NCBI GenBank assembly: GCA_043748985.1
Contig: JAYVEG010000327.1
Span: 1-22,447 of the forward strand
DNA length: 22,447 nucleotides
Direction: 5' to 3'
Source: JBBROS01 sp043748985
Lineage (GTDB): Bacteria; Pseudomonadota; Alphaproteobacteria; Acetobacterales; Acetobacteraceae
In this document: piece after piece, positions 6,366 through 14,250 of the stretch
Layout of the letters: each line of letters starts with the position of its first letter
Position numbering within the stretch: position 1 is the first letter of the stretch
Notes under the pieces: generated by a model
What the model was told of the DNA's origin: nothing
Seen by the model: only the letters and a program-made list of their open reading frames with translations
Database searches by the model: none
Translations under genes and position numbers: made by a program

Positions 6366-7514
6366 ATGGACACACCGGCCAACCTCCACGCCCACCAGGC
6401 GCTCGCCAGTCCGCAGCCATTCGCGCTCGAAAGCGGCGCCGTGCTGCCCGGCGTCACAATCGCCTACACCACGCAGGGCTCGCTGAACGCCGAACGCTCC
6501 AACGCAATCCTCGTCTGCCACGCCCTCACCGGGGACCAGTATGTCGCCGAGCCCCACCCGCTGACGCACAAGCCCGGCTGGTGGAACCAGGTCGTCGGCC
6601 CCGGCCGGCCCGTCGACACCGACCGGTTCTTCGTCATCTGCGCCAACGTCCTGGGCGGCTGCCTGGGCAGCACCGGGCCGAAAGACACGAACCCCGCCAC
6701 CGGACAGCCCTGGGGCATCGAGTTCCCCACCATCACCATCGGCGACATGGTCCGCGCGCAGAAGCTGCTGATCGACCACCTCGGCATCGCCCGTCTGTTT
6801 GCAGCTATCGGTGGCAGCATGGGCGGCATGCAGGTGCTCCAATGGGCCGCGGCCTATCCCGAAGCGGTGTTCGCCGCGGTGCCCATCGCCACCGCATCCT
6901 TCCACAGTGCGCAGAACATCGCGTTCCACGAGGTCGGCCGCCAGGCGATCTTCGCCGACCCCGACTTCCAGCAGGGCTTCTACTGGCGCGAGGGCCGCAT
7001 CCCGGCCCGTGGCCTTGCGGTGGCCCGCATGGCCGCCCACATCACATACCTCAGTGAGCAGGCGCTCACCCGCAAGTTCGGCCGCCGGGTGCGCCAGGCG
7101 AGCGACCCTTCGCCCCTCAACGTGACCTCGTTTGGCGACATGTTCGAGGTCGAGAGCTACCTGCGCCACCAGGGCAGCGCCTTCGTCACCCGCTTCGACG
7201 CCAACAGCTATCTGACCATCACCCGCGCCATGGACCTGTTCGACCTGGCTGCCGACCATGACAGCGACCTCTCGGCGGCGTTCCGAGGCAGCCCGACGCG
7301 GTTCTGCGTCATCAGCTTCGACAGCGACTGGCTGTTCCCCACCGCTCAATCTCGCGCCATTGCCCGCGCGCTGAACCGCGCCGGGGCCAATACGAGCTTC
7401 GTCGAGATCGCCAGCGACAAGGGCCACGACGCCTTCCTGCTCGACGAACCCGACATGCACCGAACCCTCAGCGGCTTCCTCAATGGCTGCGCCGAACACG
7501 CAGGCCTCGCGTGA
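6366..7514 (+). CDS. metX: Homoserine O-acyltransferase MetX
   Basis: A 382-residue alpha/beta-hydrolase-fold acyltransferase that activates homoserine for methionine synthesis. It shows the family blocks ILVCHALTGDQYV at about 48-60, WWNQVVGPGRPVDTDRFFV at 72-90, NVLGGCLGSTGP at 94-105, the nucleophile elbow GGSMGGMQ at 149-156 (S151), SFDSDWLFP at 317-325 (D321) and DKGHDAFLLDE at 351-361 (H354). The catalytic Ser-Asp-His triad is complete. Most members use acetyl-CoA, but some MetX-type enzymes use succinyl-CoA, and this cannot be settled by eye. The ATG at 6366 is chosen because it opens the conserved N-terminus. The gene ends in a GTGA overlap with metW. Confidence 0.95.
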   Translation: MDTPANLHAHQALASPQPFALESGAVLPGVTIAYTTQGSLNAERSNAILVCHALTGDQYVAEPHPLTHKPGWWNQVVGPGRPVDTDRFFVICANVLGGCLGSTGPKDTNPATGQPWGIEFPTITIGDMVRAQKLLIDHLGIARLFAAIGGSMGGMQVLQWAAAYPEAVFAAVPIATASFHSAQNIAFHEVGRQAIFADPDFQQGFYWREGRIPARGLAVARMAAHITYLSEQALTRKFGRRVRQASDPSPLNVTSFGDMFEVESYLRHQGSAFVTRFDANSYLTITRAMDLFDLAADHDSDLSAAFRGSPTRFCVISFDSDWLFPTAQSRAIARALNRAGANTSFVEIASDKGHDAFLLDEPDMHRTLSGFLNGCAEHAGLA

Positions 7515-8140
7515 AGCTGCCCCCCAAGCCGGCCAAGAACATCCGCAACGACCTGCATTTGATCACCGAGATGGTCGAGCCGCGGACCCGCGTACTCGAC
7601 ATCGGCAGCGGTGACGGCACGCTGATCGAGCATCTGTTCCGCACCCAGGGCTGCGACGCCCGCGGCATCGAGATCGACATGGCCGAGGTCACCCGCGCCG
7701 TCGCCCATGGCCTGCCGGTGATGCATGGCGATGCCGACTCCGATCTGGCCCACTACCCCGATGGGCTGTTCGACTACGTCGTGCTGTCGCGCACGTTGCA
7801 GGCGGTGGAGCGCCCGCGGGAAGTGCTGCGGCAGATGCTGCGCATCGGCACCCGCGCCCTCGTCAGCTTCCCCAACTTCGGCCATTGGCGGGTCCGCTGG
7901 CAGCTCCTGTGGTCCGGGCGGATGCCGATGACGCCGACCTGGTCGGTGCCGTGGCACGAGACGCCGAACATTCACCCCTGCACCATCCAGGACTTCTTCG
8001 ACCTGTGCACGCAAGAGGGTTACCTGGTCGAGCAGTGGCTCGCCGTCGACGATGCCGGCCGCAGCGCGCCGTGGCGCCGCTTCCGCGGCCTCGCGAACCT
8101 GTTCGGCGAGCAGGCGCTGTTCCTTCTGAAGAAGGCCTGA
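7511..8140 (+). CDS. metW: Methionine biosynthesis protein MetW
   Basis: A 209-residue methyltransferase-fold protein with the SAM-binding motif VLDIGSGDG at 28-36 followed by TLIEHL, the GIEIDMAEV segment, and the MetW block SFPNFGHWRVRWQLL near residue 119. The PVPWHETPNIH-like stretch (here SVPWHETPNIH) and DFFDLC follow as in the family. MetW is regularly encoded with metX and is thought to support the acyltransferase or methionine synthesis; its precise activity is poorly defined. The start is GTG at 7511, overlapping the metX stop by four bases, so the two are translationally coupled. No terminator with a T tract is seen after the stop. Confidence 0.93.
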   Translation: MKLPPKPAKNIRNDLHLITEMVEPRTRVLDIGSGDGTLIEHLFRTQGCDARGIEIDMAEVTRAVAHGLPVMHGDADSDLAHYPDGLFDYVVLSRTLQAVERPREVLRQMLRIGTRALVSFPNFGHWRVRWQLLWSGRMPMTPTWSVPWHETPNIHPCTIQDFFDLCTQEGYLVEQWLAVDDAGRSAPWRRFRGLANLFGEQALFLLKKA

Positions 8141-8285
8141 CGCGAACTTTCCCGGCCTGGGCACGTTCCCGCCGGCAAGGTCTTTGTTCCTTGATGCGCC
8201 GTGCTGGTGCGTTCGGGCGCGGCCGGCGTTCAGTTGTAGCAGCCACACGAACATCACAACCCCGTGGAACGCGTCTGCACCCCCT

Positions 8286-8299
8286 CGAACGATCGTTCG
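8286..8299. promoter_or_regulatory. Perfect 14-bp palindrome, candidate operator of the efflux operon
   Basis: CGAACGATCGTTCG is fully self-complementary and lies 65 bp before the emrA-like start, inside the 223-bp spacer between metW and the efflux genes. TetR- and MarR-type repressors of multidrug pumps bind palindromes of about this size. No such regulator gene is in the window, so it would have to be encoded elsewhere. The rest of the spacer (8141-8285) shows nothing I can assign. Confidence 0.45.
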
Positions 8300-8363
8300 C
8301 TCCCGTCGTAGAGACACTCTCGCGGGGCCTATGCCGGCTCCCCGAAGCCCTGGATGACCCCTG

Positions 8364-9656
8364 ATGGACGGTGACCTCCGACCCCGCGACCGCCGCCCCC
8401 GCCTCGCCGGAGGCGAGGGCTGGAGCTATTCGACCACAATTCCCGCCGACGTCGCAGCGTTGCAGCCAGTCCGGCCAGCCGCCGACGCGCCGCATCGCGA
8501 CCCGGACGAACGCCAGCATCGGAACCGCGACGATCACTCGGACGATGCAAGCAAGTCAGAATCCGAGGACGGCAAATCCGGCAAGGACGGCGAAGCGGAC
8601 AACAGCGGAGATGAAAACAAAAAACAGAAGATGCCGCGCTGGAAGAAGGCGCTGTATTTGATCATCGGCCTTGCCATCCTCGCCGCCTTGATCGTCGCCG
8701 GCACGCTCTACTATCTGCATGCCCGGCATTTCGAGACCACCGACGACGCCTTCATCGACGGACATCAGAGCCAGGTCAGCTCCCAGGTCGCGGCCAAGGT
8801 CATCACCCTCGCCATCCAGGACAACCAGCCGGTCAAGGCTGGAGATCCCATCCTGCAGCTCGATCCCCGCGACTACCAGGTCAAGCTGGACCAGGCGCGC
8901 GCGCAACGGGCGCAGGCCGCGGCCCAGCTCCAGCAGGCACAGGCCGGGCTGCTGCAGCAGCAGGCCCAGATCGACCAGGCGGAGGCGAACGTACGGGTGG
9001 CGCAGGCCGATCTCGGCCAGCAGCAGACCGACCTTGCCCGCTATCGCGCCATCGACCCGAAGGCCATCACCCGCCAGCAGCTGGACCAGTCCACCGCGCA
9101 GACCAAGTCCGCCGCCGCCAAGGTCGACGCCAACAAGCAGGCTGTCGAGAGCGCCCGCGCGCAGCTGGAGGCCCAAAAGGCGCAGGTCGCCGCTGCCGTC
9201 GCCAGCGTGCAGGTCGCGGACGCCACCATCGAGAACGCGGTCCTGCAGCTGGGCTACACGACGGTGACGGCGCCGGATTCCGGCCGGGTCACCCGCCGCA
9301 CGGTAGAGGTCGGCAACTACGTCAATCCCGGCCAGGCGCTGCTGGCCATCGTTCCCGAAAACTTCTGGGTGACGGCGAACTACAAGGAGACGCAGCTGGC
9401 CGCCATACGGCCGGGCCAGCCGGTTCGCGTCACCGTCGACGCCTGCCCGGGGATCGACTTCATGGCCCATGTCCAGAGCTTCCAGATCGGCACCGGCGCT
9501 GTCTTCAGCGCGCTGCCGGCCGAGAACGCCACCGGCAACTACGTGAAGGTCGTCCAGCGCGTCCCCGTGAAGATCGTGTTCGACCAGAGGCCGGACCCGG
9601 CCCTCTGCAACCTGGCGCTCGGCATGTCCGTCTCTCCCCGAACCACCGTCCGATAG
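8364..9656 (+). CDS. emrA: EmrA-like membrane fusion protein of an efflux pump
   Basis: The 430-residue adaptor carries a cytoplasmic N-terminal part, one membrane helix (about 97-118, LYLIIGLAILAALIVAGTLYYL), the TTDDAFIDG motif at 125-133 typical of EmrA/HlyD proteins, a lipoyl half-motif, and a long Gln/Ala-rich coiled-coil hairpin at about 172-285. The second lipoyl half (VTAPDSGRVTRRTVEVGNYV) follows, and then the beta-barrel domain. It should link the inner-membrane pump to the outer-membrane channel. The N-terminal 90 residues are unusually long, hydrophilic and acidic (DDHSDDASKSESEDG). The start at 8364 lacks a good ribosome site. An alternative is a later start such as ATG 8631 (MPRWKKALY), so the length of the extension is uncertain. 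Confidence 0.9.
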   Translation: MDGDLRPRDRRPRLAGGEGWSYSTTIPADVAALQPVRPAADAPHRDPDERQHRNRDDHSDDASKSESEDGKSGKDGEADNSGDENKKQKMPRWKKALYLIIGLAILAALIVAGTLYYLHARHFETTDDAFIDGHQSQVSSQVAAKVITLAIQDNQPVKAGDPILQLDPRDYQVKLDQARAQRAQAAAQLQQAQAGLLQQQAQIDQAEANVRVAQADLGQQQTDLARYRAIDPKAITRQQLDQSTAQTKSAAAKVDANKQAVESARAQLEAQKAQVAAAVASVQVADATIENAVLQLGYTTVTAPDSGRVTRRTVEVGNYVNPGQALLAIVPENFWVTANYKETQLAAIRPGQPVRVTVDACPGIDFMAHVQSFQIGTGAVFSALPAENATGNYVKVVQRVPVKIVFDQRPDPALCNLALGMSVSPRTTVR

Positions 9657-9664
9657 GCGCGCAG

Positions 9665-11197
9665 ATGGCCGAGAATCCGGAACTGCCCCGGTCCGCGGCA
9701 GGGCCCAACTCGCCCTGGCTGATCGCGGTCATCGTGTCGCTGGCGACCTTCATGGAGGTGCTGGACACCACCATCGCCAACGTCTCCCTGCGCTACATTG
9801 CGGGATCTCTGGCGGCTGGCCAGGACGAGAGCACCTATATCATCACCAGTTATCTGGTGAGCAACGCGATCATCCTGCCGATCAGCGGCTGGCTGTCGAA
9901 CGTCATTGGCCGCAAGCGCTTCTACATGGGCTGCGTCGCCTTGTTCACCTTCGCGTCGGTGATGTGCGCTCTGAGTAGCTCGTTGTGGATGATACTGTTC
10001 TTCCGGGTGTTGCAGGGCATGGGCGGCGGTGGCCTGGCGCCGACGGAACAATCCATCTTTGCCGACAGCTTCACCCCGAAGCAGCGGGCGCTCGCGTTTT
10101 CGCTGTACGGTTTCACCGTGGTGACCGCCCCCGCAGTGGGACCCGTGCTGGGCGGCTGGCTGACCGACAGCTTTTCCTGGCACTGGGTGTTCCTGATCAA
10201 CCTCCCGATGGGCATCCTGTCCCTGACGCTCACCTGGTTGTTCGTCTACGACAGCCCGCTGGTGCAGAAGGAGCGGCGCGAGCGCATCGCACGCGGCATC
10301 AAGGTCGACTACGTCGGCTTCCTGCTGGTTGCGGTCGGGTTCGGCTGCCTGCAGATCGTGTTGGACAGGTTCGAGCGCGATGACGGTTTCGAAAGCCTGT
10401 TCATCACCGGCTTCGCCGCCGCCAGCGCAGTCGCACTGGTCGCGCTGGTGGTATGGGAGCTGACCCATGACCAGCCCGTCGTGAACCTGCGCCTGCTGAA
10501 GATCCCGGCCTTCGCCATCAGCAACATCGTCATGTTCGCCTTCGGCTTCATCATCGTATCCACCACGCAGCTGCTGCCGCAACTGACGCAGGAGTTGCTG
10601 GGCTACAACGCCTTGACGGCCGGCATGACGCTCGCCGCCGGCGGCCTGGTGAGCGTGTTCATCATGCCGCTGGCCGGCGTCATCACTGGCAGGCTGATCC
10701 AGCCGAAATGGCTGATCCTGTCAGCGATGTTCGGCATCTCCGGGGCACTGCACTACGCCTCCGGGCTTGATCTGTCGGCCTCGTTCTGGACGATCTCGCT
10801 ATCGCGAATCCTGCAGGTCGTCTGGCTGCCTCTGGTGTTCATCCCGCTTTCCGCGGTGCAGTTCAACGGTGTGCCGCCGGACCAGAACAACGATGCGTCG
10901 GCCATCATCAACCTGATGCGCAACCTCGGCGGCAGCTTCGGCGTGTCGATCGTCACGACCGAGCTGGCCTGGCGCAATCAATTCCACCATGCGCGGCTGG
11001 CCGAGCACATCACGCCCTACAACGGTTATGGATTCGGCTCCAACCTACAGGCCATCGCGACGGCGGTCGCGCGCCAGGCCAGCATCCTCAGCTATCTCGA
11101 CGTCTTCACGATCCTGTCGTTCATCACGCTGGCCTGCATCCCGTTCGTGCTGTTCCTGCCCAACATCAAGAAAGGTGCCCCTGCCAGTGGCCACTAG
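9665..11197 (+). CDS. emrB: EmrB/QacA-type MFS exporter (DHA2 family)
   Basis: A 510-residue, largely hydrophobic protein with the expected size for 14 membrane helices. Family marks are LDTTIANVSL at 33-42 in helix 1, motif A-like GWLSNVIGRKR at 75-85, RVLQGMGGGGLAP at about 114-126, and motif C AVGPVLGGW at 157-165 leading into SWHWVFLINLP. These are typical of proton-driven drug/H+ antiporters that work with an EmrA adaptor. It starts eight bases after the emrA stop and its stop lies inside the start of the outer-membrane factor gene, so the three form one operon. Substrate is unknown; hydrophobic toxins, uncouplers or secreted metabolites are possible. Confidence 0.95.
   Translation: MAENPELPRSAAGPNSPWLIAVIVSLATFMEVLDTTIANVSLRYIAGSLAAGQDESTYIITSYLVSNAIILPISGWLSNVIGRKRFYMGCVALFTFASVMCALSSSLWMILFFRVLQGMGGGGLAPTEQSIFADSFTPKQRALAFSLYGFTVVTAPAVGPVLGGWLTDSFSWHWVFLINLPMGILSLTLTWLFVYDSPLVQKERRERIARGIKVDYVGFLLVAVGFGCLQIVLDRFERDDGFESLFITGFAAASAVALVALVVWELTHDQPVVNLRLLKIPAFAISNIVMFAFGFIIVSTTQLLPQLTQELLGYNALTAGMTLAAGGLVSVFIMPLAGVITGRLIQPKWLILSAMFGISGALHYASGLDLSASFWTISLSRILQVVWLPLVFIPLSAVQFNGVPPDQNNDASAIINLMRNLGGSFGVSIVTTELAWRNQFHHARLAEHITPYNGYGFGSNLQAIATAVARQASILSYLDVFTILSFITLACIPFVLFLPNIKKGAPASGH
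11168..11175 (+). promoter_or_regulatory. Ribosome binding site choosing the GTG start of the outer-membrane factor
   Basis: AAGAAAGG within the 3' end of the emrB-like gene lies 11 bases before GTG at 11187. A second in-frame GTG at 11175 overlaps this sequence and is therefore less likely to be the start. Confidence 0.45.
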
Positions 11198-12752
11198 ATC
11201 CTTGCCGGCGGCCCTGCTCCTGCCAATGGTCCTGCCGCTGGTCCTCGGCGCTTGCACCGTTGGCCCCGACTTCCAGGAGCCCAGTGTCTGGTCGCCGACC
11301 AGCTGGTTCTCCACGCGCAAGCCGCCCACGCCCACACTGGCCAGCCTGCCGGTGGCAGAGCCGGTGGACCCCGAATGGTGGGCGGTCCTGAACGACCCCG
11401 TCCTGACCGGACTGATGCGCCGGGTTGCCGCCAGCAACCTCGATGTCCGCGTGGCCTCCATCCGTCTGGCCGAGGCGCGGGCACAGCGCGGTGTCACCGG
11501 CGCCCAGCAGTACCCGCAAGTCAATGGCAACGCGTCCTATACGCGCGAGCTGATCAGCCGGAAGGGCGTGTTCGGCGCCGCCGGCGGTGGTGCGACGGGC
11601 TCCAACGGGGCCGGCACATCGACCCAGACCGGCAGCAACGGGCTTGGCGGCACCACGGGAGCGCCGCCGTCGTCCGGCATCGGCGGCGGCGGCATTCCGC
11701 CGTTCGACCTGTTCCAGGGTGGCTTCGACGCCACGTGGGAGCTGGACCTGTGGGGCCGCGTCCGCCGGGCTGTGGAGAGTGCGGACGCCCAGGTCGATGC
11801 CTCCACCGAGGCGCGTCGCCAGACCCTCGTCAGCTCGCTTGCCGAGCTCGCCCGCGACTACGTGCAGCTGCGCGGCACGCAAGAGGGGTTGCGCATCGCC
11901 CGCGCCAACCTGGGCAGCTCCCAGGAATCCGCCAGCCTCAGCAACGAGCGTTTCCGCGGCGGCCTGGCCACAGACCTCGATGTTGCCAACGCCCGCGCCC
12001 AGGTTGAGGCGACGGCCGCGACCATCCCGCAGCTGGAGCAGCAGCAAGACCAGGGGATCAACGCCATCTCGCTCCTGTTGGGCGCCTCGCCCGGCGCGTT
12101 GAGCACCGAGCTGCTGTCGGTCCAGCCCGTGCCGCCCGTGCCGCCCCGCGTCCCGGTCGGCATCCCGAGCGAGCTGGTGCACCGCCGTCCAGACATCCGC
12201 CAGGCCGAGGCGCAGCTGCACAGCGCCACCGCGGATATCGGCCAGGCGCAGGCAGAGTACTACCCGAAGATCACCCTGTCCGGCAGCTTCGCGCTGCAGG
12301 CCACGCAGTTGAAGGACGCGTTCAGCCTGGCCAGCCGCACCTACGGCCTGGGGCCCAGCGTTTCCATCCCCATCTTCGACGGTGCTCGCATCCGCCGTAC
12401 CGTCGAGCTGCGAAAGGCGCAGCAGCAGGAGGCCGCGGTCAACTTCCAGAAGACGGTGCTGTCCGCCTTCCACGACGTCGACAACGCCATCATCGCCTAC
12501 CGTGCCGAACAGCTCCGCCGCGACCGCCTCCAGGCCCAGGTCAACCAGGCTCGCACCGCCCTGAACCTGGCGCAGCAGCGCTTTCGCCAGGGTGTCTCGG
12601 ACTTCCTCGAGGTGCTGACCGCGCAGCGCACCGTGCTGCAGGCGGAGCAGCAGCTGGCCGACAGCACAACGACAGTAAGCGTCAACCTGGTGGCGCTGTA
12701 CAAGGCGCTCGGTGGCGGCTGGGAGACGACGTTCGCCGAGGCAGGGCGGTAG
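11187..12752 (+). CDS. NodT/OprM-type outer-membrane efflux lipoprotein
   Basis: From GTG 11187 the product has 521 residues. It opens with a lipoprotein signal (PMVLPLVLGAC, predicted lipidated C23), then VGPDFQEP, the usual start of RND/EMR outer-membrane factors. Two OEP (TolC-like) repeats follow: the first with ELDLWGRVRRAVESA near 185-199, the second with RRPDIRQAEAQLHSA and YPKITLSGSF, ending near FRQGVSDFLEVLTAQRTVLQAEQQL. It should form the trimeric channel for the EmrAB-like pump. A Gly/Ser/Thr-rich insert at about 129-170 interrupts the first repeat just before the periplasmic helix. The gene overlaps emrB by 11 bases. Any start upstream of 11175 would read through the emrB 3' end and is rejected. 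Confidence 0.93.
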   Translation: MATRSLPAALLLPMVLPLVLGACTVGPDFQEPSVWSPTSWFSTRKPPTPTLASLPVAEPVDPEWWAVLNDPVLTGLMRRVAASNLDVRVASIRLAEARAQRGVTGAQQYPQVNGNASYTRELISRKGVFGAAGGGATGSNGAGTSTQTGSNGLGGTTGAPPSSGIGGGGIPPFDLFQGGFDATWELDLWGRVRRAVESADAQVDASTEARRQTLVSSLAELARDYVQLRGTQEGLRIARANLGSSQESASLSNERFRGGLATDLDVANARAQVEATAATIPQLEQQQDQGINAISLLLGASPGALSTELLSVQPVPPVPPRVPVGIPSELVHRRPDIRQAEAQLHSATADIGQAQAEYYPKITLSGSFALQATQLKDAFSLASRTYGLGPSVSIPIFDGARIRRTVELRKAQQQEAAVNFQKTVLSAFHDVDNAIIAYRAEQLRRDRLQAQVNQARTALNLAQQRFRQGVSDFLEVLTAQRTVLQAEQQLADSTTTVSVNLVALYKALGGGWETTFAEAGR

Positions 12753-12770
12753 ATCGCCTGCGTTGAAGGT

Positions 12771-13325
12771 AGTCGGATGAACGGCGGGAGCCTCCAGGCC
12801 GTCGACAAAATCGAGGAGGTCGACGTCGTCTGGAAGAGCGGTCCGTTGCACGAGGCCTTCCCGCCTGCCCAGCTCGACGCGCTCGATGCCGTTCGCTCCA
12901 GCCGTTCCCTCGAGCATATCCCGGACGCGGTCAGCGTGCTGCAATCGTTCGAGCGGCTCCTGTCCCCCCCGCCGGGTCCGATTGGCGCTGCCCGACAAAC
13001 GCTGTTGTTTCGACCTCTTCGCCAGCCCGTCTTCGAGCGTGCCACGTCAGACAATACCGCTGATTGCCACGACTTCCACGCGTGGAAGCTCACCCCCGGC
13101 AGCTTTGCCCCGATCATCGAAAAACTGAGTTATCTCGGGATCATGGGGCTTGAAATCGCAGGGATCAGCGAGATGGTCGGCCATGAGTTCTTCGTGGAAC
13201 TATGGCGCAACAGCAGCCCCCGCCGACCCGATCCCGCCGCGTTCCAGGCGAAAAGGCTGCGGCTGCTGAGGGGCATGATGATCGAGATTCGAGAACAGAC
13301 GGACGGCCTGGTTGCCCTTGGGTAG
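12771..13325 (+). pseudogene. Frameshifted remnant of a SAM-dependent methyltransferase
   Basis: The frame 12777-13325 carries pieces of a class I methyltransferase: VDVVWKSGPL, then SLEHIPDAVSVLQSFERLLSP (residues about 44-64, the post-motif of ...SHVLEHIPD). It then turns nonsensical. Another frame continues the family pattern at about 12987-13040 with LALPDKRCCFDLFASPSS. The first frame becomes family-like again from DCHDFHAWKLTPGSFAPII (about 13064) to EFFVELWR. The glycine-rich SAM motif at the N-terminus is missing. So at least two frameshifts, a 5' truncation and probably an internal deletion are present. Intact relatives usually act on glycans or small molecules. It lies 24 bp after the efflux operon on the same strand but looks dead. 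Confidence 0.65.
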
Positions 13326-13384
13326 ACTTTGTCTGGAACAGCGGGCGTCGCCCCGAACGGGGCGGTGGCGCGGTTGGATCGGGA

Positions 13385-14092
13385 TCAGGCGGCGTCGTGG
13401 AAGATGATGCCCAGCGTATGCCGGCGGCCGCTTCGGATACGGCTGACGCCATGGCGCATCGTGACCCGGTAGGCGCCGCGCGTGCCCTGCGCCGGTCGGT
13501 GGTTCACCGCGAACACCACCGCATCGCCCTGTCGCAGGGGCACCACCTCGGCCCGTGACTGCATACGCGGCCGCTGCTCGGTCAGCACGAACTCGCCGCC
13601 GGTGAAATCACGGCCGGGTTCATCCAGCAGGATGGCGACCTGCAGCGGGAAGACGTGCTCGCCATACAGGTCCTGGTGCAGACAGTTGTAGTCGCCGGGG
13701 CCGTACTGCAGCAGCAGCGGGGTCGGGCGCACCTGGCCGGCAGCGTGGCAGCGGGCGAGGAAGGCATCGTGGTCGTCGGGAAACCGTAACGGCAACCCCA
13801 TCGTCTCGTTCCACCGGTTCGCGATGGGCACCAGATGCGGATACAGCGCGGTGCGCAGCCGCTGGACTGGGGCGGGGAGGGGGTGCGCGAAGTATTTGTA
13901 TTCGCCGCGCCCAAAGCCGTGCCGGGCCATGACGACACGCGACCGGAATGGCGCGTCATCCGCATAGAGGGCGGCGAGAGCGCGGCACTCATGGGGGCTG
14001 AACAGTGGCCCGATGACGGCGCAGCCCCGCTCGTCGAGATCTTGAGCGACAGCAGGCCAGTCGAGGGCGGCTATCGGGTCGGCGTGGCGCAT
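13385..14092 (-). CDS. 2OG-Fe(II) oxygenase of the Oxygenase-NA family (COG3826)
   Basis: The 235-residue product matches the family described in domain databases as an oxygenase acting on damaged DNA (Oxygenase-NA, PF09859). Marks are HGFGRGEYKYFAHPLP at 58-73, ANRWNE at 91-96, CHAAGQVRPTPLLLQYG at 115-131, the iron-binding HxD in NCLHQDLYGE (H139, D141), DFTGGEFVLTEQRPRMQSRAEVVP at about 162-185, and the distal MRHGVSRIRSGRRHTLGI at 212-229 (H214 and the following arginines). The activity name is a family annotation, and I know of no firm experimental proof for it. ATG 14092 is chosen because AGGA lies seven bases upstream; longer starts at 14119 and 14197 would enter the spacer repeat. Confidence 0.92.
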   Translation of the reverse strand: MRHADPIAALDWPAVAQDLDERGCAVIGPLFSPHECRALAALYADDAPFRSRVVMARHGFGRGEYKYFAHPLPAPVQRLRTALYPHLVPIANRWNETMGLPLRFPDDHDAFLARCHAAGQVRPTPLLLQYGPGDYNCLHQDLYGEHVFPLQVAILLDEPGRDFTGGEFVLTEQRPRMQSRAEVVPLRQGDAVVFAVNHRPAQGTRGAYRVTMRHGVSRIRSGRRHTLGIIFHDAA

Positions 14093-14140
14093 CGCGTGGT
14101 CCTGTCCTGGGGTGCCCATTCTGGCCGACGGACAGAAGCG

Positions 14141-14208
14141 GGACACTCCGCCGATTGCGTTCGGTGTTTCGGCGCCGTGCGAGAGCGGGCGCAACAAGCG
14201 GAGTGTCC
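14141..14208. repeat. 11-bp inverted repeat between divergent genes, possibly structured
   Basis: GGACACTCCGC at 14141-14151 is exactly complementary to GCGGAGTGTCC at 14198-14208, with a 46-bp gap. Inside lie a second pair (CGCCGA 14149-14154 with TCGGCG 14169-14174, which would compete for three bases of the outer arm) and a short one (TGCG 14178-14181 with CGCA 14190-14193). It fills much of the spacer before the DUF1203 gene. It may be paired operator sites, a 5' leader structure, or a palindromic intergenic repeat. Confidence 0.5.
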
Positions 14209-14239
14209 TACCGGACGAGGCCGATCATGGTTGGCAGAC

Positions 14240-14245
14240 AGGAGG
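14240..14245 (+). promoter_or_regulatory. Strong ribosome binding site (AGGAGG) fixing the DUF1203 start
   Basis: AGGAGG ends five bases before ATG 14251. This decides against the in-frame upstream start at 14155, which would lie inside the inverted repeat. Confidence 0.65.
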
Positions 14246-14250
14246 ACGTC

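Noticed and set aside
6363..7499. 378-codon minus-strand frame opposite metX
   Set aside because: Shadow of metX; low-complexity product and no ribosome site or family features.
11166..12998. 610-codon minus-strand frame opposite the outer-membrane factor
   Set aside because: Antisense of a clear OEP-family gene and of the pseudogene behind it; no motif recognised.
14155..14250. Upstream in-frame start for the DUF1203 gene
   Set aside because: The extra 32 residues are Arg-rich and lie in the inverted repeat, while AGGAGG directly precedes ATG 14251.
14093..14250. LexA box controlling the oxygenase
   Set aside because: GTTC occurs at 14159-14162 but the second half-site at N7 spacing is not GTTC.
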